Below are positions 21,640-31,138 of a stretch of 64,000 nt of DNA, one piece after another. Position 1 is the stretch's first letter; each line of letters opens with the position of its first letter. The notes below the pieces were generated by a model. That model had not been told where the DNA came from and did no database searches. It saw nothing but the letters and a program-made list of their open reading frames with translations. Made by a program: the position numbers and the translations under genes. The stretch is from Spironucleus salmonicida (Eukaryota > Fornicata > Diplomonadida > Hexamitidae): contig CM035316.1 of the NCBI GenBank assembly GCA_000497125.2, positions 1,192,001 to 1,256,000 on the forward strand, written 5' to 3'.

Positions 21640-22629
21640 TCACATAAATGGATCATATGGTGCAGCTGATGCTGTATCTGTATCAGTTTTAATATCTTCA
21701 TTTGAAAATTAAGTAGACACTACAACTTCTTCTGCTTCAACAATATTCTCTTCTGCATCTTCTTAGTTAACTGATTCTTCATATATTACTTCTTACGATT
21801 AAATATTCTCCACTATATCTGCATCTTATATTATCTATTCTTACTCTTAAGCATCCTCAATAATATATTCTTCTTACACTACTTAAACTTTCTCTTCTAT
21901 TTCGTATTCGGTTTCTTCTTGAACTAATTCTTCAAAAGGCTCTTCTAGCTAATTGGCTTCTTCACTTTAAACTTATTCGATGACTTAATCCTCCTAATCT
22001 ATATCGCATGGTTAATCTGCTTCATTCTAATTAGAACTTTCAATTTATTTTTATGAAACTTCTTCATTTTAATTAGACTATTCCTAAACCAATAAAGCTT
22101 GTTACTCATACATCTCATTGCTTCCTAATGCTGGGCTAACAATATTAACAGTTTTATTATCTAAAAACGATGAAATTGCAGATAAAATCTTACTATCATT
22201 CAGAAGTTCTCCTTTGAGTCTTAACTATTGCTCATCAATATTGCTATTTTTCAATATTTCTATTATATCATAAAATATTTCTGTTTTGTCTGCAACTTTA
22301 GCTACGTCATAATTTCCTAGATTTATTTCTTCTCCAGATTCTTCATGAATATCGCTAAAATCATGTCTCAATTAGAGTTCTATATTTTAAAGTTCAGTAA
22401 TTTAAGCCTAAAATTAGTTTATATTCTCATTAGTTAGTGATATCTATCTTTTTAAATCTATAAGATCTTACGATGTTTTTGCAGCGTTACCTTCGGCACT
22501 TTCATAGTTAGATTTTAATGTTTATAGCTGAGATTTGAATTCTGATAGTTATTTCTTTAGTTGGTTGTTAGAATCCATAATATTTTGTGTTTCCTATGAT
22601 ACTTCATCCGATTTACAACAGGCAAACAT
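21640..22629 (-). CDS. Hypothetical coiled-coil protein with Gln/Glu-rich acidic tail
   Basis: 329 residues from ATG 22627-22629 to TGA 21640-21642. The N-terminus MFACCKSDEV carries paired cysteines that could be lipidated. Residues about 15-100 are coiled coil (NNQLKKQLSEFKSQLQTLKS); the middle is mixed; residues about 185-310 are dense in Gln and Glu (EEPFEELVQEETEYEIEEK). More than 40 Gln are TAR-encoded, so conventional gene finding would miss it. No family recognised. Acidic low-complexity tails occur in cytoskeletal and membrane-associated adaptor proteins, but no function is claimed. Confidence 0.65.
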
Positions 22630-22936
22630 TATATGTAAATGAAATGGCAAAAATAATAAATTATTATTAAATAAGTAAAATAATTATATATTGTGGTTTG
22701 TCATCCACACATTTCGAATATTCATAATAATTCTGTCTATTGGTTTCTTAGACTTAATTTAAAAATTTATCATTAATTATACATATTAACATATAAAATG
22801 AAATTATTATTAATAGAATAAAAATATTCCAAATCTGATCTTTAGAATTAAAAAATATATCTTCTACTGAATTAAAATTAAAAATTGCTATTTCAACAGA
22901 TTAAATTATTTGACTCCTATTTGACCTAGAATCCAT
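22604..22936 (-). CDS. Hypothetical small membrane protein
   Basis: 110 residues from ATG 22934-22936 to TGA 22604-22606. It starts MDSRSNRSQIIQSVEIAIF, has DQIWNIFILLIIISFYMLIC as a strong TM segment (about 36-55), a charged region NQVQETNRQNYYEYSKCVDD, then a second hydrophobic stretch. The frame overlaps the start of the downstream gene (22629) by 26 bp, in another frame. No family recognised; overlap plus AT-rich composition leaves a real chance that it is spurious. Confidence 0.4.
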
Positions 22937-23356
22937 ACGATTTGTTGTTATCGCCCATTGAAAAAGATTTTTTCTTCTTAAATCTAAATATTAGCATCGA
23001 AATGCATTTAAATTAACATATTATATTCAATATTGTATTATAATTGAAACGTTCATTTGCTTAAATTTTCACTCATGAATTTTAGTCGGTGTTCCAAAAC
23101 AGTGGATTTTCGCGCAGATCAATTGGCTTGATGATGACTCTCACTTTTCTTCTTTGCGGCTTCATTTTAGGCGAAAAAGCGGGATGGAAATTTTGCTTCC
23201 ATCGAACTGCAAATTCGCGTCAGCGCCAATTCGCTCGAAAACGCATTTAACTATTTTTTAAATTCGCGCTACCCCAATTTTCAATCTTTCAGCGATCGAA
23301 AAATCCAAAACGCGCGAGGTGAACCCCAAAGAGCTTTAAAGTGCAAATTAAATCGT
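22937..23356. other. Intergenic region with a GC-richer islet
   Basis: About 420 bp between two minus-strand genes. From about 23085 to 23345 the DNA is distinctly GC-richer than its surroundings and carries only short frames, such as a minus-strand 30-codon one beginning MKPQRRKVRVIIKPIDLREN. No motif identified. In composition it resembles the islets at 1.74-2.11 and 6.75-7.43 kb, the latter a recognisable gene remnant. Confidence 0.4.
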
Positions 23357-24664
23357 TCACATTTTCGTGTCATTTAGTGCCTTTTCTTCGTTTTGCCGCT
23401 CTTGCGCTAGATCTATTTCCTCCATTTTGCCGCTTTCGAGCCACGCTTTCCCTACGACGAGGAAGCGCCGGAACCCGCCCAGCGTGGCCAGCTGCAGCTT
23501 CTCGCGGACGCTCACCTTCTGGCGCGCGTCGTAAACGCCGCTTTCGGGTCTGAAATCCACGCCCTGAACGGCGTAGAAATCGTCGTCCCGGATGCGCTCG
23601 CTGAGCGCCAAAACGTCCAGCAGGTGCACTCTTAGCAGGCCGGCGGAGCAGCTCTGCTTTAGCATCTTGAAATCTCTGCTTATGCGCTTGAATTCGAGTA
23701 TTTCGTCCGTTTTGGTACAACTTCTTTCCACCAAATCGACGTAAATACAGCTTTTGATGTACTTTTTGAAGTCGAAGTTTACGATGTGGACATCAAGTTT
23801 GTTAGCTCCAGTGACGCAATTATTCATAGTTTTGCAGGACAAATCTAAAACAATTTGACTTTAATTTTGATTTTTCATTCCTTTTATGCCAGCGAATCCT
23901 GGTATCAGGTCATGGAATTCGAGTAATTTTTGGGTGGCTAACTGGACTTTTCCGCCTAGAAACTGCTCCAATTTTGCTTAATTTACGTCCAAATCGCCTC
24001 TGATATAAACGAAAACCAGCTTAGACTGGAATTCGAAAAGCACTGCTTTTATAATCAATTTGGGGTCGATTTTTAAGAAAGTTGAGAGCTCGCCGACTGT
24101 GTGACTGTTTGGGGTGTGCACTAGCAGCTCTTCCTCGTAATTTAGTGATCCAACTTCTTCATAAGTTGGGACTTCGTACGTTTGGCTTGATGTTGATAGA
24201 ACGAATCCAAACTAAGTTGTGTTAACAAATGTGTCTTTTAATGAAAAAAGTTGCGCTAAAGAAGTAAACTGAGAGAGTGAAAACTCTGTTTCCTGAGCAA
24301 TTAAAAATTCTAGATAAAAATCAGTTTTAGATGGTAGAATTGGGTTCTTTGCCGTTTCTGACTGCTTAATGCCGAAATTTAAGCTTATTGGGAGGGCTTT
24401 GGTAGTTCTTAAAAATTCAATATGTGGTATACAGTCTGATTCTACTTAATACTAAATAAGTGCTTTTTGTGTATTTTCGAAATGGTTTGAAACTAAAGAT
24501 TCAATTTTTTCAGCAAAGTCAAATACTGATTATGACAGAATTAGCTTGTTGCTTGATCTATCATGACGTAATATACCTGAAGATTAAAGTCTTCGTAGAT
24601 GCTCGTTTTTGATATAGCTAGGCTGATCAAGTTGAGGCTTTAAAATGAGTTTCTCAATATTCAT
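23357..24664 (-). CDS. Degenerate bacterial-type prolyl-tRNA synthetase-like protein with INS (YbaK-like) domain
   Basis: 435 residues from ATG 24662-24664 to TGA 23357-23359 (TAR=Gln). Blocks align in order with bacterial ProRS: EHLRRLQSSGILRH and FAEKIESLVSNHF (start of catalytic domain), EFLIAQETEFS (where ProRS has REFLMKDAYSF), the INS domain at about 182-265 with HTPNSHT, PKLIIKAVLF (K206 at the editing-Lys position) and YIRGDLDVNQAKL, then NCVTGANKLDVHIVN (ProRS GAN...H). The last 60 residues resemble the anticodon-binding domain (FRRFLVVGKAWLESG). Class-II motif 2 Arg residues and the motif 3 glycine/Arg signature are not visible, and the protein is about 130 residues short. So it probably does not charge tRNA; an editing or accessory role is inferred. 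Known diplomonad ProRS is of another (archaeal) type. Confidence 0.65.
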
Positions 24665-25069
24665 TTGAGGAAAGAATATAATATAAATATTATATAGTTA
24701 TAAATAATTATTTTTTCTAACAGTGAAAAATATATTAAAAAATTATACAAAGCATGACATAGTACTTCTGATTAGTTTTATATAAAATATTTGTCATAGA
24801 GTATATTAGATCATTGAATATGGATCTGTCTTTCTTATTAGTAATTCAATTTAGTTGATGATTTTTGATAACACAAATTGCTAAAAATAGTTGTTATTAC
24901 TAAATATACAAGCAAGCCTGATTTGTTTTAATGAAAAAATTATCATATACTTAGATCTGTTATCTTTCTTAGAGGTTAATTATATGAAAATATTTTTATT
25001 CTATAACAAGTTGAACCTCTTGAAGTTATAATACCATTTGATTAATGCGCGTGGGTGTACATCCACCCT
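24665..25069. other. AT-rich intergenic DNA
   Basis: About 400 bp of AT-rich sequence between the ProRS-like gene start and block A1. No coding frame, RNA gene or repeat recognised. Similarity with the second A copy starts abruptly near 25070. Confidence 0.5.
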
Positions 25070-25213
25070 CCCGAGTCTACTGTGATACGTAAATCAAACG
25101 AGTCAAAGCAACTTTCACCATAATATAATTTATATATGCTGTGCATATAATATTTAGTCGAGTGGAATAAGTCCACTATATTATACAGTATACGCACAAA
25201 GTTATCCGGTAAA

Positions 25214-25492
25214 ATGGTGCACAAGTCGCAGCTACTAACCCTGTGCGGGGTCCTGTTCTCGCTGGTCGTTGACGTGCTGGTGCTGGTGATGTTCTCGCTC
25301 CAGTACGATGCCACCAAGTCGCCGTTCAACCTGGCCTTCATCGCGCTCTCGGCGGTGTTCCTGGTGAGCCTCTCGGCGGTGTTCGGGGTCCTCCTCGTGC
25401 GGTACTGGCGCTAGAGCTCTCCCAAGGCGGTGGGCAAGGGGATCCACAGGGGGCTGGTCTCCAGGGAGCAGGAGCAGGTTTACATCGCGTGA
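25214..25492 (+). CDS. Small two-TM membrane protein (block A, copy 1)
   Basis: 92 residues from ATG 25214 to TGA 25490-25492, reading through one TAG (Gln) after RYWR. Two hydrophobic segments (about 7-29 and 39-61) are separated by a short loop QYDATKSPFN, followed by a basic, Ser/Gln-rich cytosolic tail (AVGKGIHRGLVSREQEQ). No family recognised. It is 224 bp upstream of the DHA2 transporter on the same strand and travels with it in both A copies, suggesting a linked membrane function, but co-duplication alone explains that. Identical protein at 37802-38080. Confidence 0.65.
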
Positions 25493-25716
25493 GTTATTGT
25501 CTTCAGTGCTGCCGCGTGCCGGAGGGGTGAGGCGGGAACTACTCAGTGCGGGAGCGAATAAGTAGCGCTCCAGCGGCCGCGGCCTGCAGTAAATATATAC
25601 GTTACAGGTGCGCGGCCAAGGGCGGAATCTGGTTATTATACGGCGTTTAGCCCACTCCCCAGAAACCGAACTTTGGGCTTAACTGCGCTATATACTCAGA
25701 TACGCTCAATCTTAAA

Positions 25717-27261
25717 ATGGGACGACTCAAGCTCCACGAGACCTCGGGCGTGCTGGTGGCCGCGGCGACCTCCCCGGCGCAGTTCCTCTACGCGCTCTCG
25801 GCCTCGCACGTGAACAACAACCTGCCCATCCTCTCAAGCTCCCTCGGGATCTCCCTCTCCACCGCCTCCTGGATCATCAACGTCGAGCTCATCGTCGTGG
25901 TCATCACCGCCACCATGACGGGCAAGCTCTGCGACCGCTTCGGCACCTCGCTCGTGATGTCGCTCGGCACCGCGGTCTTCGCGGTCTTCAACCTGCTCTT
26001 CCTCTTCGGCGCGGCCGAGACCTCGCTGCTCGTCGTGCTCATCCTGCGGTTCCTGGCGAGCGCGGGGCTGGGGCTCATGCTGCCCGCGAGCACCCCGCTG
26101 GCCGTGCAGCTGGTGAAGAAGGGCAAGCTGAACGTCGCTATCGCGATCATGTCCATCATGGTGCCCTTCGGCTTCATCCTGAGCAGCCTCGTCGCGGGAT
26201 ACGTGGCCCAGTACGGCAGCTGGCGCTACATGTTCGCCATCGTGGGCGGGCTCTCGCTGCTCTACCTCGGCGGCCAGCTGCTCGTGCTGCCCTACAAGGA
26301 GAGCGCACGGAGGCGGGTCCAGATCGACTTCCTGGGTGTGATCATCCTGTCGGTTGGCCTGACGCTGTTCATCGTCGGGCTGACGTCCTTCGCGCAGCAG
26401 CTGCTGCCCTGGTGGGGGTCAGCGCTCCTGCTGGTCGCCTCGGTAGGGGTGCTGGCATTCTTCGCGTTCTACAACATCAGGCTGTCCCGGGCCAAGGTGT
26501 TCCCGCTCACCGTGTTTAACCGCCCCACGGTGGTCATCGAGGTCATGATCTTCATGATCAACGTCCTGGGCTACAGCGAGCGCTTCCTGATGCCGTACAT
26601 CTTCATGGTGCTGCTGAAGCTCCCTCCCGGCCGCGCCGGCATCCTGATCTCCATCACGGGCTGCTCGACCTTCGCGTTCGCCCCGCTCGCGAGCTTCCTC
26701 TTCGTGCGCGTCACCACGCGCCGCCTGCAGTTCATGCTGCACGCGCTGTACCTGGTGTTCGTCCTCCTCAACATCCTGAACCTGCAGCTGGTGCAATCCG
26801 CCGTGTTCTACACCGTGATCACCTTCGTCACGATCGGGCTCACGACCGCCTCGACGATCATCTCCACCAACTACAACTTCTCCGCGGTGCCGCCCGCATT
26901 CCAGAACACGGTGGGCGTGCTGAACCAGCTCGTCACGAACGCCGGGCACTCGGTGGGCGTCACTCTCGCGGTGCTGGTCAACAACCTCTCGACCGACCCG
27001 GGCCAGGAGCTCACCTTCAACTCCGCCACGATCACGGTAGCCGCCTCCGGGGTCGTCGCGGTGGCGGTGGTGGCCACCTCGCTGCTCCTGAGCCTCTTCC
27101 AGTTCGAGCGCGGCAGGTGGGGCTACTCCGAGCGCCAGTCCGCCCGGACGAAGACCTTCGACGAGAACCTGCTGGGCGACCACGAGGTCCTGGAGGTGGA
27201 GCAGTTCGGCCAGGAGAAGGACTAGGAGCCCGCCTTCACCTACCGCGGGCTGCTGCTGTGA
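25717..27261 (+). CDS. MFS transporter, DHA2 (14-TM drug:H+ antiporter-like), copy 1
   Basis: 514 residues from ATG 25717 to TGA 27259-27261; a TAG near the end (after QEKD) is read as Gln, adding EPAFTYRGLLL. There are about 14 hydrophobic helices. The loop motif GKLCDRFGTSLV (69-80) is MFS motif A, and the WRYMF after TM5-6 is typical of DHA2 (EmrB/QacA-like) transporters. Predicted role: proton-coupled export of drugs or metabolites at the plasma membrane; substrate unknown. A2 carries a near-identical copy with a few conservative changes (for example SSLVAGY versus SSLIAGY). It is followed 27 bp later by a convergent coiled-coil gene. Confidence 0.85.
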
Positions 27262-27288
27262 GGTTCTTTTGCGATACATATACCAGTC

Positions 27289-27888
27289 TCACTCAAAGCT
27301 CTCCGCGCTCGCCGACTCCTGCCGCAGCTGGCTCAGGAGCTCCTTCCGCTCGCTCAGCATCTCCAGCTGGTGCGCCATCGCCAGGATCTGCAGGTCGCGG
27401 TGGCCGACCTCGTGCTGCGCGTGCAGGAGGTCCTGGTTCATGGCCGCCTGCACCCGCTGCAGCTCCTCCAGCCGCTGCGCGTAGAACTCGGTCTGGCCGG
27501 CCACCTCCTGCCGCAGCACCGCGTTCTGGGCGTTCAGCAGCGCTATCTGGTGCGCGAGGCTCTGCTGCTGCACCCGGGCGTCCTCGAGGAGCCGCGCCTC
27601 AACGTCCTGCTGCGCCTGCAGGAGCTGCGCCCGGAGGCCCGCCACCGCCGCGTCCCTGTCATGGGCGATGCTCTAGCGGTGCAGCTCGTGCGACTTCGTG
27701 AGCTCGGAGATCCGGTTCCGGAGCTCGCAGTTCTCGTTCCGCGCGGTCTGGAGCTGGAGCGCAGCGGCATCTGTGGCTGCCTGGTGCTGGCGCTCCTGCA
27801 GGTCCTTCTCCAGGTTTTTCCTCAGCAGCCTCTGGTTCTCGGCCCGCAGGCTCGCCAGGATCGACGACTCGATGTGCTCCTCGCTCAT
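27289..27888 (-). CDS. Coiled-coil protein (block A, copy 1)
   Basis: 199 residues from ATG 27886-27888 to TGA 27289-27291, reading through one TAG (Gln) after KSHELHR. Nearly the whole chain is predicted coiled coil with heptads of Leu, Gln and Glu (ILASLRAENQRLLRKNLEKD, QQDVEARLLEDARVQQQ). No signal peptide or TM segment. No family recognised; likely cytoskeletal or basal-body protein by composition. It converges with the DHA2 gene. Copy 2 (39877-40476) differs by a few residues near the N-terminus (MSEEH versus MSKEH). Confidence 0.65.
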
Positions 27889-27906
27889 ATTTTATATTTT
27901 GTAAAT

Positions 27907-28280
27907 TTTATCTCCATATTTTGAACATAATAATTTAGTTTATAATTTACTTCAAAAAAATTTATCATGCGATCATAAGGAATAAAATTTACTTCCACAT
28001 AAAAATTATAATATCAATTATATCAATTAGTACAATTAAATACCATAAATTGTTTAAATGCATTTTACAAAGAAATACACAAAGAAAATTATATTTACTG
28101 ATTTTTTGTACCAATATCAACAGTACTTTTTAACCGCATACCTTAAACCAATCAAACATTATATACCATTATTATCATGTGCCACTGTATTATAATCATT
28201 CATTATTTAAAATCCACTCCACCTTTCATCACCAAATTCATAGTTTCGATTCAAATTCAAATTCCAAGAGCCAAATATTA
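27907..28280. other. AT-rich spacer between blocks A1 and B1
   Basis: About 375 bp with abrupt loss of GC content on both sides. No gene or motif seen. The equivalent spacer between B1 and A2 is only about 117 bp and unrelated. Confidence 0.5.
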
Positions 28281-28811
28281 TCACTCCTGAAACCGCATGT
28301 CGCTGAGCTGCCGCGTGAGCTGCTTCACCACCTCCTTCAGACGCGCCACCTCGCCAGACTCCGCCTCGGACGTGCAGATGCGCTGCACGGACTCCGCGTA
28401 CTTGGCCGCCGCGGGCGTGAACATTGCGGAGCTGGAGGGGCGGATTTTCGCCTGCGGCATCGCAGCGTCCGAGAAGGCGGCGAGCTGGGTCTGCAGCCCA
28501 CGGACCTGGTTCGTCAGCCCGAGGAGCGCGAACTGGAGGTTCGTGTAGGCCAGGTTCTGCTGCCGTTGGAGGTCCAGGACCGCGGCACCGACCGCCGTGG
28601 TCTGGGCGAGCTGGCTGCGCAGCGCACCGTTGGCGGCGGTTAGGGCTGCGTTCTGCTCGAGCAGCAGCGCCTTGTCCTGCTGGGATCTAGCGAGGTCGCT
28701 CTTGAGCTGGACGGCCTGCTGCTATGCCAGGAAGTTTTTCTGCAGGTCGGCGCTGGCGGCCTTGTAGGTCTTCTCCGTCATTACCTGGAGCGGGAAACGC
28801 CGGCGGGACAT
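28281..28811 (-). CDS. Coiled-coil protein (block B, copy 1)
   Basis: 176 residues from ATG 28809-28811 to TGA 28281-28283. Starts MSRRRFPLQVMTEKTYKAA; residues about 15-85 and 150-175 are coiled coil (DKALLLEQNAALTAANGTLR, VARLKEVVKQLTRQLSDM). Gln codon 28722-28724 is TAG here but CAG at the matching place in copy 2, direct evidence that TAG means Gln. It lies 12 nt after the Maelstrom-like gene on the same strand. Function unknown. Confidence 0.7.
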
Positions 28812-28823
28812 AATAACGACACC

Positions 28824-29648
28824 TCACAAAAAGAGCTTTCCCCACTCGGTGACGTCCTCCAGCGCGCAGTGGAACCGCTGGGGCACCCGGGCGTGGAAGG
28901 CGCAGCGGGTGCCCGCCATTGCGGGGATGGCGAAGCCCCTCTGCTGGCAGAAGTACGGATAGACCTCCTCCACCTGCATTGTGGGCAGGATCTGCTGCTC
29001 CAGCTTCCGCCCCTTCGCGAAGATGATCTTCTGGGCACCGATGAAACTGACCAGTTCCGCCAGCGCAGCCCCCTGCGAGACGTAGGCGATGCTCTTGTGC
29101 TTCTGGCACGGAATGCCGGTGATTACCTTGGAGATGTACCTGGCCGAGGCGTTGGCGGTGTCGGGCGGCGGCGCAACGAAGCGACGGAATGTCTCCATCG
29201 ACGCGCCCGACACCCGCACCGCCCCTATCTCGCTGATGTAGAACGCCGCCTTCGTCTGGTAGTACAGCTCGAAGTCGACGATGACGGTGACTTCCTGCCT
29301 TGGGACTTTCTTGAAGTGCTCCAGGCTCAGCACCGGGATACCGAAGGGGTTCCGGTTCCGGCAGATGCTGGTCTCCCGGTCCAGCGCAGCGGGGAAGTCG
29401 CTCTGCGCCGGGAGCGCCGGGAACGGCTGCTCGTGGATCGGCTTAAGCTGGCCGAACGTTATCCTCTCGTACGTGAAGAGGGCCTCGGCGACGGCGGTCT
29501 TTCGAAAAAGGAAGGACGGGAGGATTTGGTGAGGGACGTTCGCCAGCACCCCCGTCAGCCTGCCTCTGGCCTAGATGTCCAGCGTGCCTATCTCGAACAG
29601 CTGGGCTGGCGCGAACACGCCGGTTGCGAAGAACACCTCCCGGAACAT
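28824..29648 (-). CDS. Maelstrom/DEDD-exonuclease-fold protein (block B, copy 1)
   Basis: 274 residues from ATG 29646-29648 to TGA 28824-28826, reading one TAG as Gln (DIQARG). Residues 121-150, TVIVDFELYY then FYISEIGAV, look like strand 1-2 of an RNase H-fold exonuclease, with D125 and E127 at the DxE position and E140 in EIGAV. VITGIPC resembles the TGI segment of DnaQ-like enzymes. The C-terminal C249-x2-H252 and H260-C261 (RCAFH, FHCALEDV) match the ECHC-type motif of the Maelstrom domain. Known family role: piRNA/nuclear silencing in animals, with ssRNA binding or nuclease activity; protist members exist. RNA-related activity is inferred. Divergent from the propeller-like gene with 57 bp between starts. 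Confidence 0.55.
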
Positions 29649-29705
29649 TTCTCAGCGCTTCAGCGGACTCCCGATATAATATTACACCCTGGCAAAATTT
29701 CCAGA
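29649..29705. promoter_or_regulatory. 57-bp divergent promoter region (block B)
   Basis: The Maelstrom-like gene and the propeller-like gene start 57 bp apart in opposite directions. The gap contains a short A/T tract (TATAATATTA) in otherwise GC-rich DNA, the kind of AT-rich initiator diplomonad promoters use. The same arrangement is at 52814-52870. Confidence 0.45.
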
Positions 29706-31112
29706 ATGATAAGCCCGCAGATAATCTACTACACGGACGCACCCCCGCACGCCTCGAAGCTGACGCCGAAGCAGTATCTCCTGCCACCGCTGCCGCCGTC
29801 CTTCCAGAACGTCAAGATGCAGCTCCTGCAGGACGTCCCGCTGGCGATCTCGCAGCTCTCCCCCGTGTCGGCCCAGTTGATCTACGCGACCTAGACCGTC
29901 CTGATCGAGCTGCAGGACCTGATGCCGGTGAAGAACTACCGCCAGCAGACCATCACCTCGCGCCGGAGCCCCCCGGTGTCCTTCTCGCAGCATCAGCAGA
30001 CGTGCGACCTGCTCTTCAACGGGCAGCTGTACCAGACCGTCGCGTTCAAGTTCGACTTCGTGCAGGCCGTGTTCCTCAACCAGACCTTCGTCGTCTTCAG
30101 CCAGTCCGCCTCCACGCTCATCCTGCAGGGCTACCTGGAGCAGGAGCTGTTCACCATGCAGTTCGAGGTCCCCGCGCGGGTGCGAAGCGTGGACTTCGAC
30201 GGGACGTTCTTCGCGGGCACGCTGGCGGACAACGCGGTGTTCACCGGGCAGATCCTGAAAAAGCAGGCCTTCCGGGTGTTCAGCCCGCTGCCGCAGGACG
30301 TCGCGCAGTCACCGATCCTGACCTGCTTCATCTCGCACGTCAACTGGGTTGTCGTCACCGCCTTCGCGGCCGGGCTCGTGGTGTTCTCGGACCTGTACGG
30401 CCAGTTCCTGCAGCTGCTGGACCTCAACGCGCTATTGGCGACCAGCAACACGGTGCTGGCGATCGTCGGGACGCGGCAGAGCACCCAGCTGAACCTGGCC
30501 CTGATCATCGAGAAGTCCCCCATCCTGGCGCTCCGCATCGACCTCTCGCAGCACCGGCTGATCACGCGCCAGTTCCTGTCGCGGACGCCGCAGATGCTCC
30601 TCAGCTACCCGCGGGTCCCGGTGCAGACGCTGCTGGCGCTGCTCTCCTTCGTGCAGCCCTTCGCCCCGATGCCCCAGGACGCCCGTCCCCTCTACGTCGA
30701 GAAGCTTCACCAGGCCTACTTCCCCGCCGAGGTCCTGCGCCTCAGCCCCGTGGCGAGCCTGAACGCGCTCCGGCTCGAGGTGCTGGTGCGTGTGGCCGTG
30801 CTCTGCCGGGAGGGCTCCAGCGAGCTCACGGCCTTCCGCGGCATCCTGGCCAGCCTCTGCGCGCAGGCCGGGAAGTGCCAGTTCGCGCGGGCCCTGGGGC
30901 TCAACGTGCAGTCTGGCGAGGCGGACGCCAACCAGGCGCTCTCGCAGGGCCGGGACCTGCGCGTCCAGGGCCAGCACCTGGGCGGGCGGTTCGACGAGGT
31001 GCTGAGCGGGGAGCGGCCGGACCTGCTGAACCTGGAGGGCGACCTGCTCTTCGCGGACTTCGCCCAGCTGCAGGCCCAGGAGGGCCACAAGGTGTTCGGC
31101 TGGCTGGAGTGA
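29706..31112 (+). CDS. Beta-propeller-like protein of unknown function (block B, copy 1)
   Basis: 468 residues from ATG 29706 to TGA 31110-31112; one TAG (after IYAT) is read as Gln. The region about 100-260 has alternating short beta-type segments (FVVFSQSASTLILQGYLEQ, RSVDFDGTFFAGTLADNAVF, AAGLVVFSDLYGQFLQLLD) suggestive of WD40-like blades, followed by a helical C-terminal half. No sure family; vesicle-tethering or IFT-type proteins have similar architecture. Copy 2 differs, for example HVNW versus HVNG. The stop lies in GGAGTGAG. It converges on the surface-protein gene, 26 bp away. Confidence 0.6.
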
Positions 31113-31138
31113 GCGTTTTCGGGAGTGAGTCGGAACCT

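Larger units (their letters stand above)
25070..27906 (+). repeat. Block A copy 1 (2.8-kb direct repeat of 37658-40494)
   Basis: Positions 25070-27906 match 37658-40494 in the same orientation at a constant offset of 12588 with no indel. I counted about 17 substitutions (roughly 99.4% identity). Four of them cluster just before the ATG at 25214. The block holds three genes. Outside the limits the flanks are unrelated. No terminal inverted repeats, target duplications or transposase are visible. Confidence 0.9.

Noticed and set aside
23085-23345. Small frames in the GC-richer islet on both strands
   Set aside because: All are under 65 codons, mutually overlapping and without recognisable domains.
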